From contig JANYEB010000096.1 of the NCBI GenBank assembly GCA_025363355.1, positions 1 through 32,041 on the forward strand: a stretch of 32,041 nucleotides of DNA, written 5' to 3'. Below, in pieces: positions 1 to 6,234 of this stretch (the stretch's first letter is position 1; every line of letters starts with the position of its first letter). Source of the DNA: Chitinophagaceae bacterium (GTDB lineage: Bacteria; Bacteroidota; Bacteroidia; Chitinophagales; Chitinophagaceae). Made by a program: the position numbers and the translations under genes. Below the pieces are notes generated by a model. It saw only the letters and a list, made by a program, of their open reading frames with translations, searched no databases and was not told where the DNA came from.

Positions 1-79
1 ATTCTTATGTATACCTGTGGCTCTTTTAAACGAGGCTAATGAATACGTTGACATATATGACCAAAACATAATCAAATGA
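1..79. other. Window-edge partial reading frames, strand unresolved
   Basis: Two readings are open to the window edge. On the plus strand, codons from base 2 to a TGA at 77-79 give a 25-residue tail ending DQNIIK. On the minus strand an ATG at 54-52 opens a frame reading MSTYSLASFKRATGIHKN that runs off the window. The minus reading would make this gene divergent from the one at 238, with the palindrome at 68-88 between them, which fits a shared regulatory region; the plus reading would put the palindrome across a stop codon. I recognise neither peptide and cannot decide from this much sequence. Confidence 0.3.
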
Positions 80-88
80 TTTGATTAT
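68..88. promoter_or_regulatory. Perfect 21-bp palindrome, operator-like, with a second half-site at 140-152
   Basis: Arms ATAATCAAAT (68-77) and ATTTGATTAT (79-88) are perfect inverted repeats around a single central G. A related half-site, TAATCAAACGATT, lies at 140-152 and matches TAATCAAATGATT (69-81) with one change. No T-run follows, so it does not look like a terminator. A site for a dimeric regulator upstream of the gene at 238 is an inference. Confidence 0.4.
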
Positions 89-190
89 AAAACGAATAAA
101 ACCTGTTTTTTGTATGTTAAATCAATTGTCGAAGAGGTCTAATCAAACGATTCTTCATCCAAATCAACAAATCTGCTTACACGCTGCAAA

Positions 191-198
191 TATTTTTG
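191..198 (+). promoter_or_regulatory. Bacteroidota -7 promoter element (TATTTTTG)
   Basis: TATTTTTG matches the TAnnTTTG element of the Bacteroidota primary sigma factor. It lies 39 nt before the ATG at 238, implying a leader of about 30 nt. I see no convincing -33 TTG box. Confidence 0.45.
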
Positions 199-237
199 TG
201 TTCTAAAATTAATTATTTAACCACAAAAAAGAGAAAA

Positions 238-684
238 ATGAAAAAAAATTTTTTAGTAATTGTAGCCGTTATACTGTTTACTACAACTGCATTTGCAGAC
301 GAAAACAATGTAAGCTTTAGTATCATTAACAATTTTAAAACCAATTTTACTAGTGCAAAAAATGTAAATTGGAAACTAGCAAATGAGTATGTTAAAGCAA
401 GTTTTGAAATTAACGGAATAAATAAAGTAGCTATTTATAATTATGAGGGAGAGCTAATTGCAACTAGCAACAAGTTTGAGTTTAATAATTTGCCACAGAA
501 TGCAATTGAATCAATAGCTAAAAAATATCCCTTCCCTCCATACAAACTAAAAGACTGTATTGAATTGGTAGATGCTGATAATGAGAAGAATTATTTTGCA
601 TCTTTTGAAACAGCAAAAGAAACTGTTGTATTGAAGATTTCACTAGCAGGTAAAGTGAGTATATTCAGTAAGAAGAAAAACTAA
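238..684 (+). CDS. Secreted PepSY-like small protein
   Basis: The 148-residue product begins with a Sec signal peptide (MKKNFLVIVAVILFTTTAFA, cleavage near residue 20), so it is exported. The ATG at 238 is chosen over an in-frame TTG at 196, which overlaps the promoter element and would bury the signal peptide. The mature part reads like the short Bacteroidota periplasmic proteins with a PepSY-like/BLIP-like fold: an N-terminal 'F..AKNVNW' stretch, a central 'ASFEINGINKVAIYNYEGELIATS' region read in pieces, and a helix with 'AIESIAKKYPF' followed by strands. Such proteins are usually of unknown function and are sometimes found near two-component systems. No enzyme motif is visible. It is a single-gene unit ending at a strong hairpin terminator. 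The family call is by resemblance and moderate; export is well supported. Confidence 0.75.
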   Translation: MKKNFLVIVAVILFTTTAFADENNVSFSIINNFKTNFTSAKNVNWKLANEYVKASFEINGINKVAIYNYEGELIATSNKFEFNNLPQNAIESIAKKYPFPPYKLKDCIELVDADNEKNYFASFETAKETVVLKISLAGKVSIFSKKKN

Positions 685-698
685 ACATAAGAACAAAT

Positions 699-736
699 AA
701 AAAACCCTTGAATAATTTTATTCAAGGGTTTTTTTA
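699..736. terminator. Bidirectional intrinsic terminator
   Basis: AAACCCTTGAAT and ATTCAAGGGTTT pair perfectly around a 4-6 nt loop, with an A-run on the left and a T-run on the right. It can terminate both the plus-strand gene ending at 684 and the minus-strand gene ending at 753. Confidence 0.85.
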
Positions 737-752
737 TAATGATAAATTGAAA

Positions 753-911
753 TTACATAATATCCATTCCTTTTGCAAAATGTGTGCAAACGCCTGGTAA
801 TGCTAACCAAAACCATTGTCTGACATCTGGTGTTGCTAACAAGAAAACTAATAAAGCTGTCCAAATGGTAAAATAAACCCAATACTTACCTGTTGATTTT
901 TTTGCTTCCAT
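753..911 (-). CDS. Small single-pass membrane protein, 52 residues
   Basis: The start at 911 gives MEAKKSTGKYWVYFTIWTAL as N-terminus: a short basic segment followed by one hydrophobic helix (about residues 9-26) and an amphipathic, Trp-rich tail (VRQWFWLALPG). An upstream reading to 983 exists, but it crosses a TAnnTTTG promoter element at 929-936, so the shorter form is preferred. The product is probably a small inner-membrane protein. I do not recognise a family; its tryptophan-rich composition and downstream terminator support a real gene rather than a chance frame. Function unknown. Confidence 0.6.
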   Translation of the reverse strand: MEAKKSTGKYWVYFTIWTALLVFLLATPDVRQWFWLALPGVCTHFAKGMDIM

Positions 912-928
912 AACTGTGTTTTGTGCTG

Positions 929-936
929 CAAATATA
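929..936 (-). promoter_or_regulatory. -7 promoter element (TATATTTG) of the small membrane protein gene
   Basis: On the minus strand the sequence reads TATATTTGCAGC, a full TAnnTTTG match, 17 nt upstream of the ATG at 911. It fixes the choice of the short start. Confidence 0.6.
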
Positions 937-986
937 TAAGCGAAAAATGAATGATGATTGTTTTGATAATAAAAATATCTCAAAAT

Positions 987-1020
987 AAAAAAGAGGTTTC
1001 AGTAACGAAACCTCTTTTTT
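987..1020 (-). terminator. Intrinsic terminator downstream of tRNA-Met
   Basis: AAGAGGTTTC and GAAACCTCTT form a 10-bp stem around a short loop and are flanked by A and T runs. It lies about 8 nt beyond the 3' end of the tRNA on the minus strand and could act in both directions. Confidence 0.8.
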
Positions 1021-1028
1021 ATTTTATG

Positions 1029-1102
1029 TAGCGAGGAGCAGACTTGAACTGCCGACCTTCGGGTTATGAATCCGATGCTCTAACCAGCTGAGCTACCTCG
1101 CC
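1029..1102 (-). tRNA. tRNA-Met (CAU), probably elongator type
   Basis: The minus strand folds as a 74-nt cloverleaf: acceptor GGCGAGG/CCTCGCT with a G-U at position 1-72, D arm GCTC..GAGC with GCTGGTTA, anticodon stem TCGGA/CCCGA (A-C at the closing pair) with loop TTCATAA, and T arm ending GTTCAAGT. The anticodon is CAU and the discriminator is A. CCA is not encoded (the next bases are CAT). The G1-U72 closing pair and the D arm suggest the elongator Met tRNA; a lysidine-modified tRNA-Ile2 with the same gene anticodon cannot be ruled out by sequence reading alone. Confidence 0.92.
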
Positions 1103-1113
1103 ATTTAGGGCTG

Positions 1114-1121
1114 CAAATATA
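1114..1121 (-). promoter_or_regulatory. -7 promoter element (TATATTTG) of tRNA-Met
   Basis: The minus strand reads TATATTTGCAGCC, an exact TAnnTTTG, ending 11 nt before the mature tRNA 5' end. It is the same octamer as at 929-936. Confidence 0.65.
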
Positions 1122-1145
1122 GTAGCTTGGTTAGAAAAACCTAAA

Positions 1146-3212
1146 TTAATATGATAGTAATTTAGTAATTCTTGCTTTAACTTTTTCAACCGTAGGTAAC
1201 ATTGCTCTCTCTAATGCAAGGCTAATAGGCACTGCAGGCAAATCCATTGCACCAATTACCTCAACTTTTGCATCTAAGAAATGATAGCAGGCATTAGAAA
1301 TTCTAAGCGATAAAGACTCTGCAAATGAGTTGCTTTGTTGCTCTTCACTTAACACAATAACTTTTCCATGCTTTTTAACTTGTTCAAAAACTAATTCTTC
1401 ATCTAAAGGATATAGTGAACGCAAATCAACCACCTCAACATTGCCATTAAATTGTTTTGCTGCATTTCTTGCCATATGCACACCCATACCATAAGTAACA
1501 ATACAAACAGTATCTCCTTCTTTCACTTTATCAGCATCTGCTTGCAAAGCAACTGCTGCTTTACCCAAAGGCAAAACATAATCGCTGCTTGGTTCAATTG
1601 TTTTTGCTGCATCTGTTCCTTCAACCTTGCTCCAGTATAATCCTTTATGTTCAAGCATTATAACAGGATTGGGGTCAAGAAAAGCAGCTTTCATTAAGCC
1701 TTTCATATCAGCAGCATTTGAAGGATACACCACCTTAATTCCTTTAATACTAAGTAAAGTACTTTCTATACTACCACTATGATAAGGGCCACCACCATCG
1801 TAAGGTCCAACTGGCACACGAAGCACCATTTGAATTGGAAACTTACCATTGGTTAAATAGTTTGAACGTGATATTTCGTTTACCAATTGGTTAATAGCTG
1901 GATAAATATAATCGCCAAACTGAACCTCGACAATTGGTTTAATACCGACAGCAGACAAACCAGCTGTAGAACCCACTATATACGCTTCTTGAATAGCTGT
2001 GTTAAATACACGGTTGTCGCCAAATTTTTCTGCAAGTGTTGCAGCTTCACGAAACACACCCCCTAAACGTTTACCCACATCCTGACCATAAAAAATACTT
2101 TCAGGATATTCTCTCATTATCTCTTCAATGGCGTGCAAAGCAGCATCAACCATCAATACTTTTTCTCCATTCCAAGGTTCTCTAATGCCTACTTCATGTG
2201 TTACTGGTGTTGGTGCATAAATATGATCTGAAATACTTTCTACATCTGGGTCAGAAGCTAGTTGTGCATTTGCAAATGCTTCAGTAATTTCTCTATCAAC
2301 CTGTGCTTCAATTTCATTCATTTCAAACTCGTTAACACCCGAGCCTGTAAGTAATAATCTTAATTTTGGTAATGGATCGTATAAGCCGTGGCGTAATAAA
2401 TCTTCTCTGGTTCTATAAAACTCTTTTCTAACACCACTGGTATGATGCCCTAGCAATGGCACTTTTGCATGAACCAAAACAGGCATTCTTTCTGTTCTAA
2501 CATATTCAATAGCCATTTCCATTGTTTCGTAGCTTCTTAAAAAATCGCTACCATCGCACTGAAAACGTTTCATTCCTTTAAAACCTTCCGCATATTCAAA
2601 TGCATTCATTGCTCTAAATTCATCGGCACTGGCACTAATGCTCCATTGGTTATCTTGCACTAAATAAATAATTGGCAAACGTTTTAACACAGCAAATTGC
2701 CAAGCTTCACTCACTTCACCTTCAGTTACAGCTCCATCGCCCATAGAACACACAACAATTGGGTTTTCGCCCTCATGTCCTTTATTTAAAACTTTCAAAT
2801 TGTTTAATTCAATATACCTTAAACCCTGGGCAATACCTGTTGTAGGTATCGCTTGCATACCTGTTGCACTGCTTTGGTGTATGATACCAGGATGACCATT
2901 GCCTGCATTACTAGCATGACAATAATATGAACGACCACCACTAAATGGATCATCTTTTTTACCAAGCAATTGTAGCATTAATTGATAAGGTTCAAACCCC
3001 ATTGCCATCATCATTGCATCGTCACGATAATATGGGCTAACCCAATCGTGTGGATGAAGTTGAAGACCTGTAGCTATTTGAATGGCTTCGTGTCCACGAG
3101 ATGATGAGTGAACATAATTGCATATCTGCCTATTGGTGTCATAGGTTTCGCTCATAGCCTTTGAGGCTACCATAAGCTTGTACGCTTTTAGTAAGGTATC
3201 ACGATTTAGCAT
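1146..3212 (-). CDS. Fused alpha/beta E1 component of a 2-oxoacid dehydrogenase complex
   Basis: This thiamine-diphosphate enzyme decarboxylates a 2-oxoacid and passes the acyl group to the lipoyl E2 component; branched-chain 2-oxoacids (2-oxoisovalerate type) or pyruvate are the likely substrates. The 688 residues hold both subunits in one chain. Residues about 1-320 are the alpha half, with the TPP/Mg motif at 158-188 (MGDGAVTEGE ... LVQDNQW). Residues about 350-688 are the beta half, with EKVLMVDAALHAI, GQDVGKRLGGVF and RVPVGPYDGGG. Fusion in this order is common in Bacteroidota. The start ATG at 3212 gives a normal alpha N-terminus. E2 and E3 genes are not in the window, so the enzyme is encoded apart from its partners. 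Substrate specificity cannot be read here; the family is certain. Confidence 0.95.
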   Translation of the reverse strand: MLNRDTLLKAYKLMVASKAMSETYDTNRQICNYVHSSSRGHEAIQIATGLQLHPHDWVSPYYRDDAMMMAMGFEPYQLMLQLLGKKDDPFSGGRSYYCHASNAGNGHPGIIHQSSATGMQAIPTTGIAQGLRYIELNNLKVLNKGHEGENPIVVCSMGDGAVTEGEVSEAWQFAVLKRLPIIYLVQDNQWSISASADEFRAMNAFEYAEGFKGMKRFQCDGSDFLRSYETMEMAIEYVRTERMPVLVHAKVPLLGHHTSGVRKEFYRTREDLLRHGLYDPLPKLRLLLTGSGVNEFEMNEIEAQVDREITEAFANAQLASDPDVESISDHIYAPTPVTHEVGIREPWNGEKVLMVDAALHAIEEIMREYPESIFYGQDVGKRLGGVFREAATLAEKFGDNRVFNTAIQEAYIVGSTAGLSAVGIKPIVEVQFGDYIYPAINQLVNEISRSNYLTNGKFPIQMVLRVPVGPYDGGGPYHSGSIESTLLSIKGIKVVYPSNAADMKGLMKAAFLDPNPVIMLEHKGLYWSKVEGTDAAKTIEPSSDYVLPLGKAAVALQADADKVKEGDTVCIVTYGMGVHMARNAAKQFNGNVEVVDLRSLYPLDEELVFEQVKKHGKVIVLSEEQQSNSFAESLSLRISNACYHFLDAKVEVIGAMDLPAVPISLALERAMLPTVEKVKARITKLLSY

Positions 3213-3367
3213 ATACGGACTATTATAGGTTACTGAATGAATAACGCTTTTTGGTAGACTTTATTTTAAGCTGTGTTAAAGTTTTTTATTAACAATGGTT
3301 GTAAACACTTTGCAAACTATTTTGGGCTTGATATTTTTATAAAAGCAGTTGGGGATATTGTAAAAAC

Positions 3368-3401
3368 AAATAGCCCGAAGTTTTAAAACTTCAGGCTATT
3401 T
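3368..3401 (-). terminator. Long hairpin terminator for the DoxX-like pair
   Basis: AAATAGCCCGAAGTTTT (3368-3384) and AAAACTTCAGGCTATTT (3385-3401) pair along 17 bp with one mismatch. On the minus strand the stem is followed by TTTGTTTTTAC. It lies about 135 nt beyond the stop of the DoxX-like gene at 3537 and before the E1 gene. Confidence 0.7.
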
Positions 3402-3448
3402 GTTGGTAAGAAGATTATCAAAAGACTCTTGGCAATTTTCGATTTCAT

Positions 3449-3527
3449 CTTCGTCAATGTTGCGTGTTCTTGACTAACATTTATTTTATAAAACGTTGTT
3501 GGTGGTCTATACCATATCAACTATTGC
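3449..3527. repeat. Structured intergenic repeat, copy A (degenerate)
   Basis: This 79-bp stretch is a direct, roughly 80% identical (by eye) copy of the element at 4346-4429. Shared blocks include TCAATGTTG, GTGTTCTT, AACATT and AAAACGTTGTTGGT. The hairpin arms that are perfect in copy B are partly broken here (CGTTGTTGGT against ATATCAACTATTG), so this copy looks decayed. It begins 9 nt downstream of the DoxX-like stop at 3537. Confidence 0.7.
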
Positions 3528-3536
3528 TTAGGCTTG

Positions 3537-3881
3537 TTAAAATTTATTAAGAGATACAAAAAATATGTATGCGTTTAGTATCATATAAAATAATGCTGGT
3601 ATAGTAACCCAAAAAGAGTCTCTAACTTTTATTCGAATTGCAGCACCCAAAAACATTAAAGTGGCTAAACCTCCAGCTGAAATTAATAGAATAAGATGAA
3701 GTTTCAAACCTACCAACAATCCTAATGCTCCCAATATTTCTAAAATTGCAGTTAGTGTTCCTGATTTTGAAAATCCCAATCGTTCGAACTCATTTTTCAT
3801 TTTAGTTGACGTGAAGTATGAAATTCCATAACCAATAAACGAAAAACTTGATATTAAAATAAGGGCAGTAAGTAAATCCAT
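3537..3881 (-). CDS. DoxX-like four-helix membrane protein (second of pair)
   Basis: The 114-residue product has four predicted transmembrane helices (about residues 3-21, 43-62, 65-83, 90-110) and short loops, the layout of the DoxX/DoxX-like superfamily of small membrane proteins. The Gly-rich 'EILGALGLLVGL' in helix 2 is typical. Its ATG overlaps the stop of the upstream gene by one base (TAATG), so the two are translationally coupled. It is a divergent paralogue of that gene in size and topology, suggesting the two form a heteromer (inference). Biochemical roles of DoxX-like proteins vary and none can be assigned here. Confidence 0.75.
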   Translation of the reverse strand: MDLLTALILISSFSFIGYGISYFTSTKMKNEFERLGFSKSGTLTAILEILGALGLLVGLKLHLILLISAGGLATLMFLGAAIRIKVRDSFWVTIPALFYMILNAYIFFVSLNKF

Positions 3882-4228
3882 TAATTAAATAATTTTAATG
3901 ACACCGTAGCGATAAAAAGGCAGAGGATTAGCAATAATAATGAAGGAATATGCTTTTGCCAAGAATTGCCTATTTTGAAATGAAAATATTGTGCGGTAAT
4001 CATAAGAAAAGCCATCATTAAAGCGGGTATTAGTACTAATGAAGGATACCAAATTCCGGTAACAAGCAGTGTTGACAAAGCTATTTTTGTTGCCCCAACA
4101 AACCCACGTGTTAAATCATTTAAGCCATACTGCTTAAATTCTTTTGCAATATTATCAAAATGAAATATCCAAACATATCCTATTGATATCGCAACTATAA
4201 TTTGAGCAAAGGCCGAGTAGGTTGTCAT
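3881..4228 (-). CDS. DoxX-like four-helix membrane protein (first of pair)
   Basis: The 115-residue product has four hydrophobic helices, starting with SAFAQIIVAISIGYVWIFHF, then 'RGFVGATKIALSTLLVTGIWYPSL', 'LMMAFLMITAQYFHF' and a C-terminal helix, consistent with a DoxX-like (DoxX_2-type) inner-membrane protein. It is the first gene of a coupled pair; the downstream gene starts on the last base of its stop codon. I see no TAnnTTTG element in the 100 bases upstream, but structured repeat copy B lies about 118 nt upstream, and a second copy lies just after the partner gene. The pair is thus bracketed by direct repeats. Function unknown. Confidence 0.75.
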   Translation of the reverse strand: MTTYSAFAQIIVAISIGYVWIFHFDNIAKEFKQYGLNDLTRGFVGATKIALSTLLVTGIWYPSLVLIPALMMAFLMITAQYFHFKIGNSWQKHIPSLLLLILCLFIATVSLKLFN

Positions 4229-4345
4229 TTTGTTTGATTTAAAATATTGGTACTATTTCTTTTTTTGTAAATCTAGGTTAAACTGAAACTAATTATTTTT
4301 TCTTTTTTCTCCACCACTTTTTGGTCAAGATCTATTCGTTTTCAG

Positions 4346-4429
4346 CTTCGCCAATGTTGTGTGTTCTTCACCAACATTGTATTTGATAAAAACGTTGTTG
4401 GTAGGCTATGCCATACCAACAACGGCGAA
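4346..4429. repeat. Structured intergenic repeat, copy B (intact)
   Basis: The element has nested symmetry. TTCGCC (4347-4352) pairs with GGCGAA (4424-4429) at the outer ends; CAATGTTG (4352-4359) pairs with CAACATTG (4372-4379); CGTTGTTGGTA (4393-4403) pairs perfectly with TACCAACAACG (4414-4424) around GGCTATGCCA. A single strand could fold as a three-way junction, or as one long hairpin pairing TTCGCC..TGTTG with CAACA..GGCGAA. A decayed direct copy lies at 3449-3527. The structure suggests a mobile or recombination-related palindromic repeat rather than a simple terminator. Confidence 0.75.
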
Positions 4430-4441
4430 AAAAGTTGGTAA

Positions 4442-4726
4442 ATGAGTTCATTTAGTTATTCAATGAATATAAAAAGGTGGTCAATGAGTTCATTTAGTTA
4501 CTCAATGAATATTAAAAGGTGGTCAATGAGTTCATTTAGTTGCTCAATGAATATAAAAAGTTATTCAATGAGTTCATTTAGTTACTCAATGAATATAAAA
4601 AGTTGGTTAATGAGTTCATTTAGTTACTCAATGAATATAAAAAGTTGGTCAATGAGTTTATTTAGTTACTCAATGAATATAAAAAGTTGGTTAATGAGTT
4701 TGTTTAATTACTCAAAAAATATTTAA
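4442..4726 (+). repeat. 42-bp tandem repeat, 6.8 units, open in one frame
   Basis: Six full units of 42 bp begin at 4442, 4484, 4526, 4568, 4610 and 4652, and a 33-base partial unit begins at 4694. The unit is itself two diverged 21-bp halves, each starting ATGA and ending CA, so TCAATGA recurs every 21 bp. Because 42 is divisible by three, one frame stays open for 94 codons, with a 14-residue repeat MSSFSYSMNIKRWS (two heptads). Differences between units are both silent and amino-acid changing (Y/C, RW/SY/SW, S/L), so there is no sign of selection on a protein. I call it a minisatellite; translation is possible but unsupported. The tail of structured repeat copy B (AAAAAAGTTGGTA) matches the end of the unit, so the array abuts it. 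Confidence 0.85.
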
Positions 4727-4800
4727 TATTTTTTAGGAAAGTAGAAAAATTTGTACTGAAGAGTGGTTTTTGCTAAGAAAATGGGGTAAATTGGTGTAAC

Positions 4801-5406
4801 CTACTTAACCTCAATCTCAAATACTTTTTCATCTTCAAGAAAGCCAGTTAATAAATCGGCAACAACACATTCGCCAACGCCGGCTGGGGTTCCTGTAAAA
4901 ACTAAGTCGCCAATGTTTAAAGAAAAGTATTCGGATATGTGTGATATGATTTTATCGAAAGAAAATATCATATCGGCACTGGTGCCTTTTTGCACTTGTG
5001 TGCCATTTAGGTTTAAAGAAAAATTGATGGGCTTTGTAACTGTATTAATATCTTTCCATTTGCCAATGCAAGCAGAATTGTCCCAAGCTTTTGCTTTTTC
5101 CCAAGGCAAACCTTTTTCTTTTAATTGATTTTGAATATCACGAGCTGTAAAGTCTATACCAACAGTTATATTGTTGTAATATTTAGCAGCATTTCGTGTA
5201 GATATGTATTTGCCGTTTTTGCAAATATGCAAAACCAGTTCAGCCTCGTAATTAAGCTCGTTACTAAACTGTGGGTAATAAAACGGGGCACTGCCTTGTA
5301 ACAACGCTGTTTTGGGTTTAATAAAAATAACAGGTTCATCGGGCACTGCATTGCCTAATTCTTTAGCGTGTTCAGCATAATTTCTTCCAATGCAGAATAT
5401 CTTCAT
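4801..5406 (-). CDS. Fumarylacetoacetate hydrolase (FAH) family protein
   Basis: The 201-residue protein has the FAH catalytic fold and is close in size to FAHD1/YcgM-type acylpyruvases, which cleave or decarboxylate small 2-oxoacid compounds. Visible landmarks are GRNYAEHAKELG at 7-18, EPVIFIKPKTAL at 24-35, metal ligands E54 and E56 in NYEAEL, D85 in GIDFTARD, the K105/W108 stretch AKAWDNSACIG, and TGTPAGVG near 171-178. It is probably cytosolic and Mg-dependent. The gene stands alone: the pth gene ends 144 bp upstream. That spacer holds an AT-rich microrepeat (5431-5455). The exact substrate (acylpyruvate, oxaloacetate or another) cannot be told. Confidence 0.88.
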   Translation of the reverse strand: MKIFCIGRNYAEHAKELGNAVPDEPVIFIKPKTALLQGSAPFYYPQFSNELNYEAELVLHICKNGKYISTRNAAKYYNNITVGIDFTARDIQNQLKEKGLPWEKAKAWDNSACIGKWKDINTVTKPINFSLNLNGTQVQKGTSADMIFSFDKIISHISEYFSLNIGDLVFTGTPAGVGECVVADLLTGFLEDEKVFEIEVK

Positions 5407-5430
5407 ATAAATAGTTTGTCCTTTATTTAT

Positions 5431-5455
5431 GAATTATGAGTTATGAATGATGAAT
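5431..5455. repeat. AT-rich intergenic microrepeat
   Basis: Nineteen bases at 5431-5449 (GAATTATGAGTTATGAATG) recur exactly at 7281-7299. Each copy is built from ATGAATT/ATGAGTT heptamers and lies between genes. It belongs to the simple ATGAATTATGAGTT repeats common in Bacteroidota spacers. Confidence 0.6.
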
Positions 5456-5550
5456 TTACAACTAGTTAAAAAGATTGCTAGTGACAAAATCAAACCATAA
5501 ACATCAAACCATAAATTATTTTAACTATTAATAACTAAAAAAGAGCGGTT

Positions 5551-6129
5551 TTATTGTTTTAAAGAGAGGTTATTTACCAGATTCATTGTTCTTTCTATAC
5601 CAATGGTTGCAAAGTTTTCAATTACCTCAACAGATTTTTCAAGTTTTAGTTTTACAGTTGCTATTTCATTGGGGTTCCATTTGCTTAGCACAAAATCTGC
5701 CTGCATGCCTTTGGGGAACACATTACCAATTCCAAACCTTAATCGTGGATATTCGTTGGTACCTAACATTAATTCAATATCTCTTAATCCATTGTGTCCT
5801 GCGTGGCTACCACTTGGTCGCAAACGAAGTTTGTCAATTGGCAAAGCCAAATCATCTAAAATGGTTAGGGTGTTTTCTACAGGTATTTTTTCTTTATCAA
5901 GCAAATACTTAAATGCCTTGCCACTAAGGTTCATAAAGGTTGTTGGTAGCACACAAATAAAAACTTTCCCTTTCCATTTAACTTCTGAAATGTAAGCAAG
6001 TCTGTCTTGCTTGAATAAACCATTATTTTTTAAAACAAAAGCATTTACAACATCAAACCCAATATTGTGGCGTGTGTTTGCATATTCGTTACCAATGTTG
6101 CCCAAGCCAACAATTAAAAACTTATTCAT
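5551..6129 (-). CDS. pth: Peptidyl-tRNA hydrolase
   Basis: Pth cleaves the ester bond of peptidyl-tRNA that drops off the ribosome, recycling tRNA. The 192 residues match the usual length. Landmarks are the N-terminal LIVGLGNIGNEYANTRHNIG with catalytic H21 and substrate-binding N11, TTFMNLSG at 63-70 with N67, the acidic D92/D93, and GSHAGHNGLRDIE at 107-119 with N113. The start at 6129 is the only one that keeps the family N-terminus. It is divergent from the beta-lactamase-fold gene at 6235 with a 105-bp spacer. Essential housekeeping gene in most bacteria; nothing unusual. Confidence 0.97.
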   Translation of the reverse strand: MNKFLIVGLGNIGNEYANTRHNIGFDVVNAFVLKNNGLFKQDRLAYISEVKWKGKVFICVLPTTFMNLSGKAFKYLLDKEKIPVENTLTILDDLALPIDKLRLRPSGSHAGHNGLRDIELMLGTNEYPRLRFGIGNVFPKGMQADFVLSKWNPNEIATVKLKLEKSVEVIENFATIGIERTMNLVNNLSLKQ

Positions 6130-6209
6130 TTTGTAAAATTAATGTTTTAAGAAAATTAATCAACTATCAACGAAACTGAAATTAATAAATTCATCAATTA
6201 AATCAAACC

Positions 6210-6217
6210 TACTTTTG
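6210..6217 (+). promoter_or_regulatory. -7 promoter element (TACTTTTG)
   Basis: Exact TAnnTTTG, ending 17 nt before the ATG at 6235; the same spacing as at the small membrane protein gene. Confidence 0.55.
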
Positions 6218-6234
6218 TAACCTAACTTTTCCGA

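Larger units (their letters stand above)
3213..3536. other. Gene-free spacer: hairpin terminator and structured repeat copy A
   Basis: These 324 bases contain no credible reading frame. They hold the upstream region of the E1 gene, a strong hairpin (3368-3401) and structured repeat copy A (3449-3527). I found no clear TAnnTTTG element for the E1 gene; TAGTTTG on the minus strand near 3350 has one base too few. Confidence 0.7.
4229..4800. other. Gene-poor spacer: structured repeat copy B and 42-bp tandem repeat
   Basis: These 572 bases hold the upstream region of the DoxX-like pair, structured repeat copy B (4346-4429) and the tandem repeat (4442-4726). The remaining 70 bases up to the FAH-family stop codon contain nothing I recognise. 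One reading frame is open through the tandem repeat, but I do not consider it a supported gene. Confidence 0.7.

Noticed and set aside
1452-1640. Cys/His-rich 62-residue frame opposite the E1 gene
   Set aside because: The cysteines and histidines come from reverse reading of common codons; no zinc-finger spacing and no promoter.
3449-4429. Integron gene cassette with attC sites
   Set aside because: The overall stem-mismatch-stem shape is suggestive, but the conserved RYYYAAC/GTTRRRY cores are not found and no integrase is in the window, so I do not call it as such; it is reported only as a structured repeat pair.
4442-4726. A 94-codon gene for a 14-residue-repeat protein
   Set aside because: The frame exists because the 42-bp unit is a multiple of three. 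Unit differences change amino acids freely, no promoter element precedes it, and it abuts a structured repeat. Kept as a tandem repeat.
5586-5995. Two plus-strand open frames opposite pth
   Set aside because: They are antisense shadows of a well-conserved pth gene, with no family resemblance or promoter.
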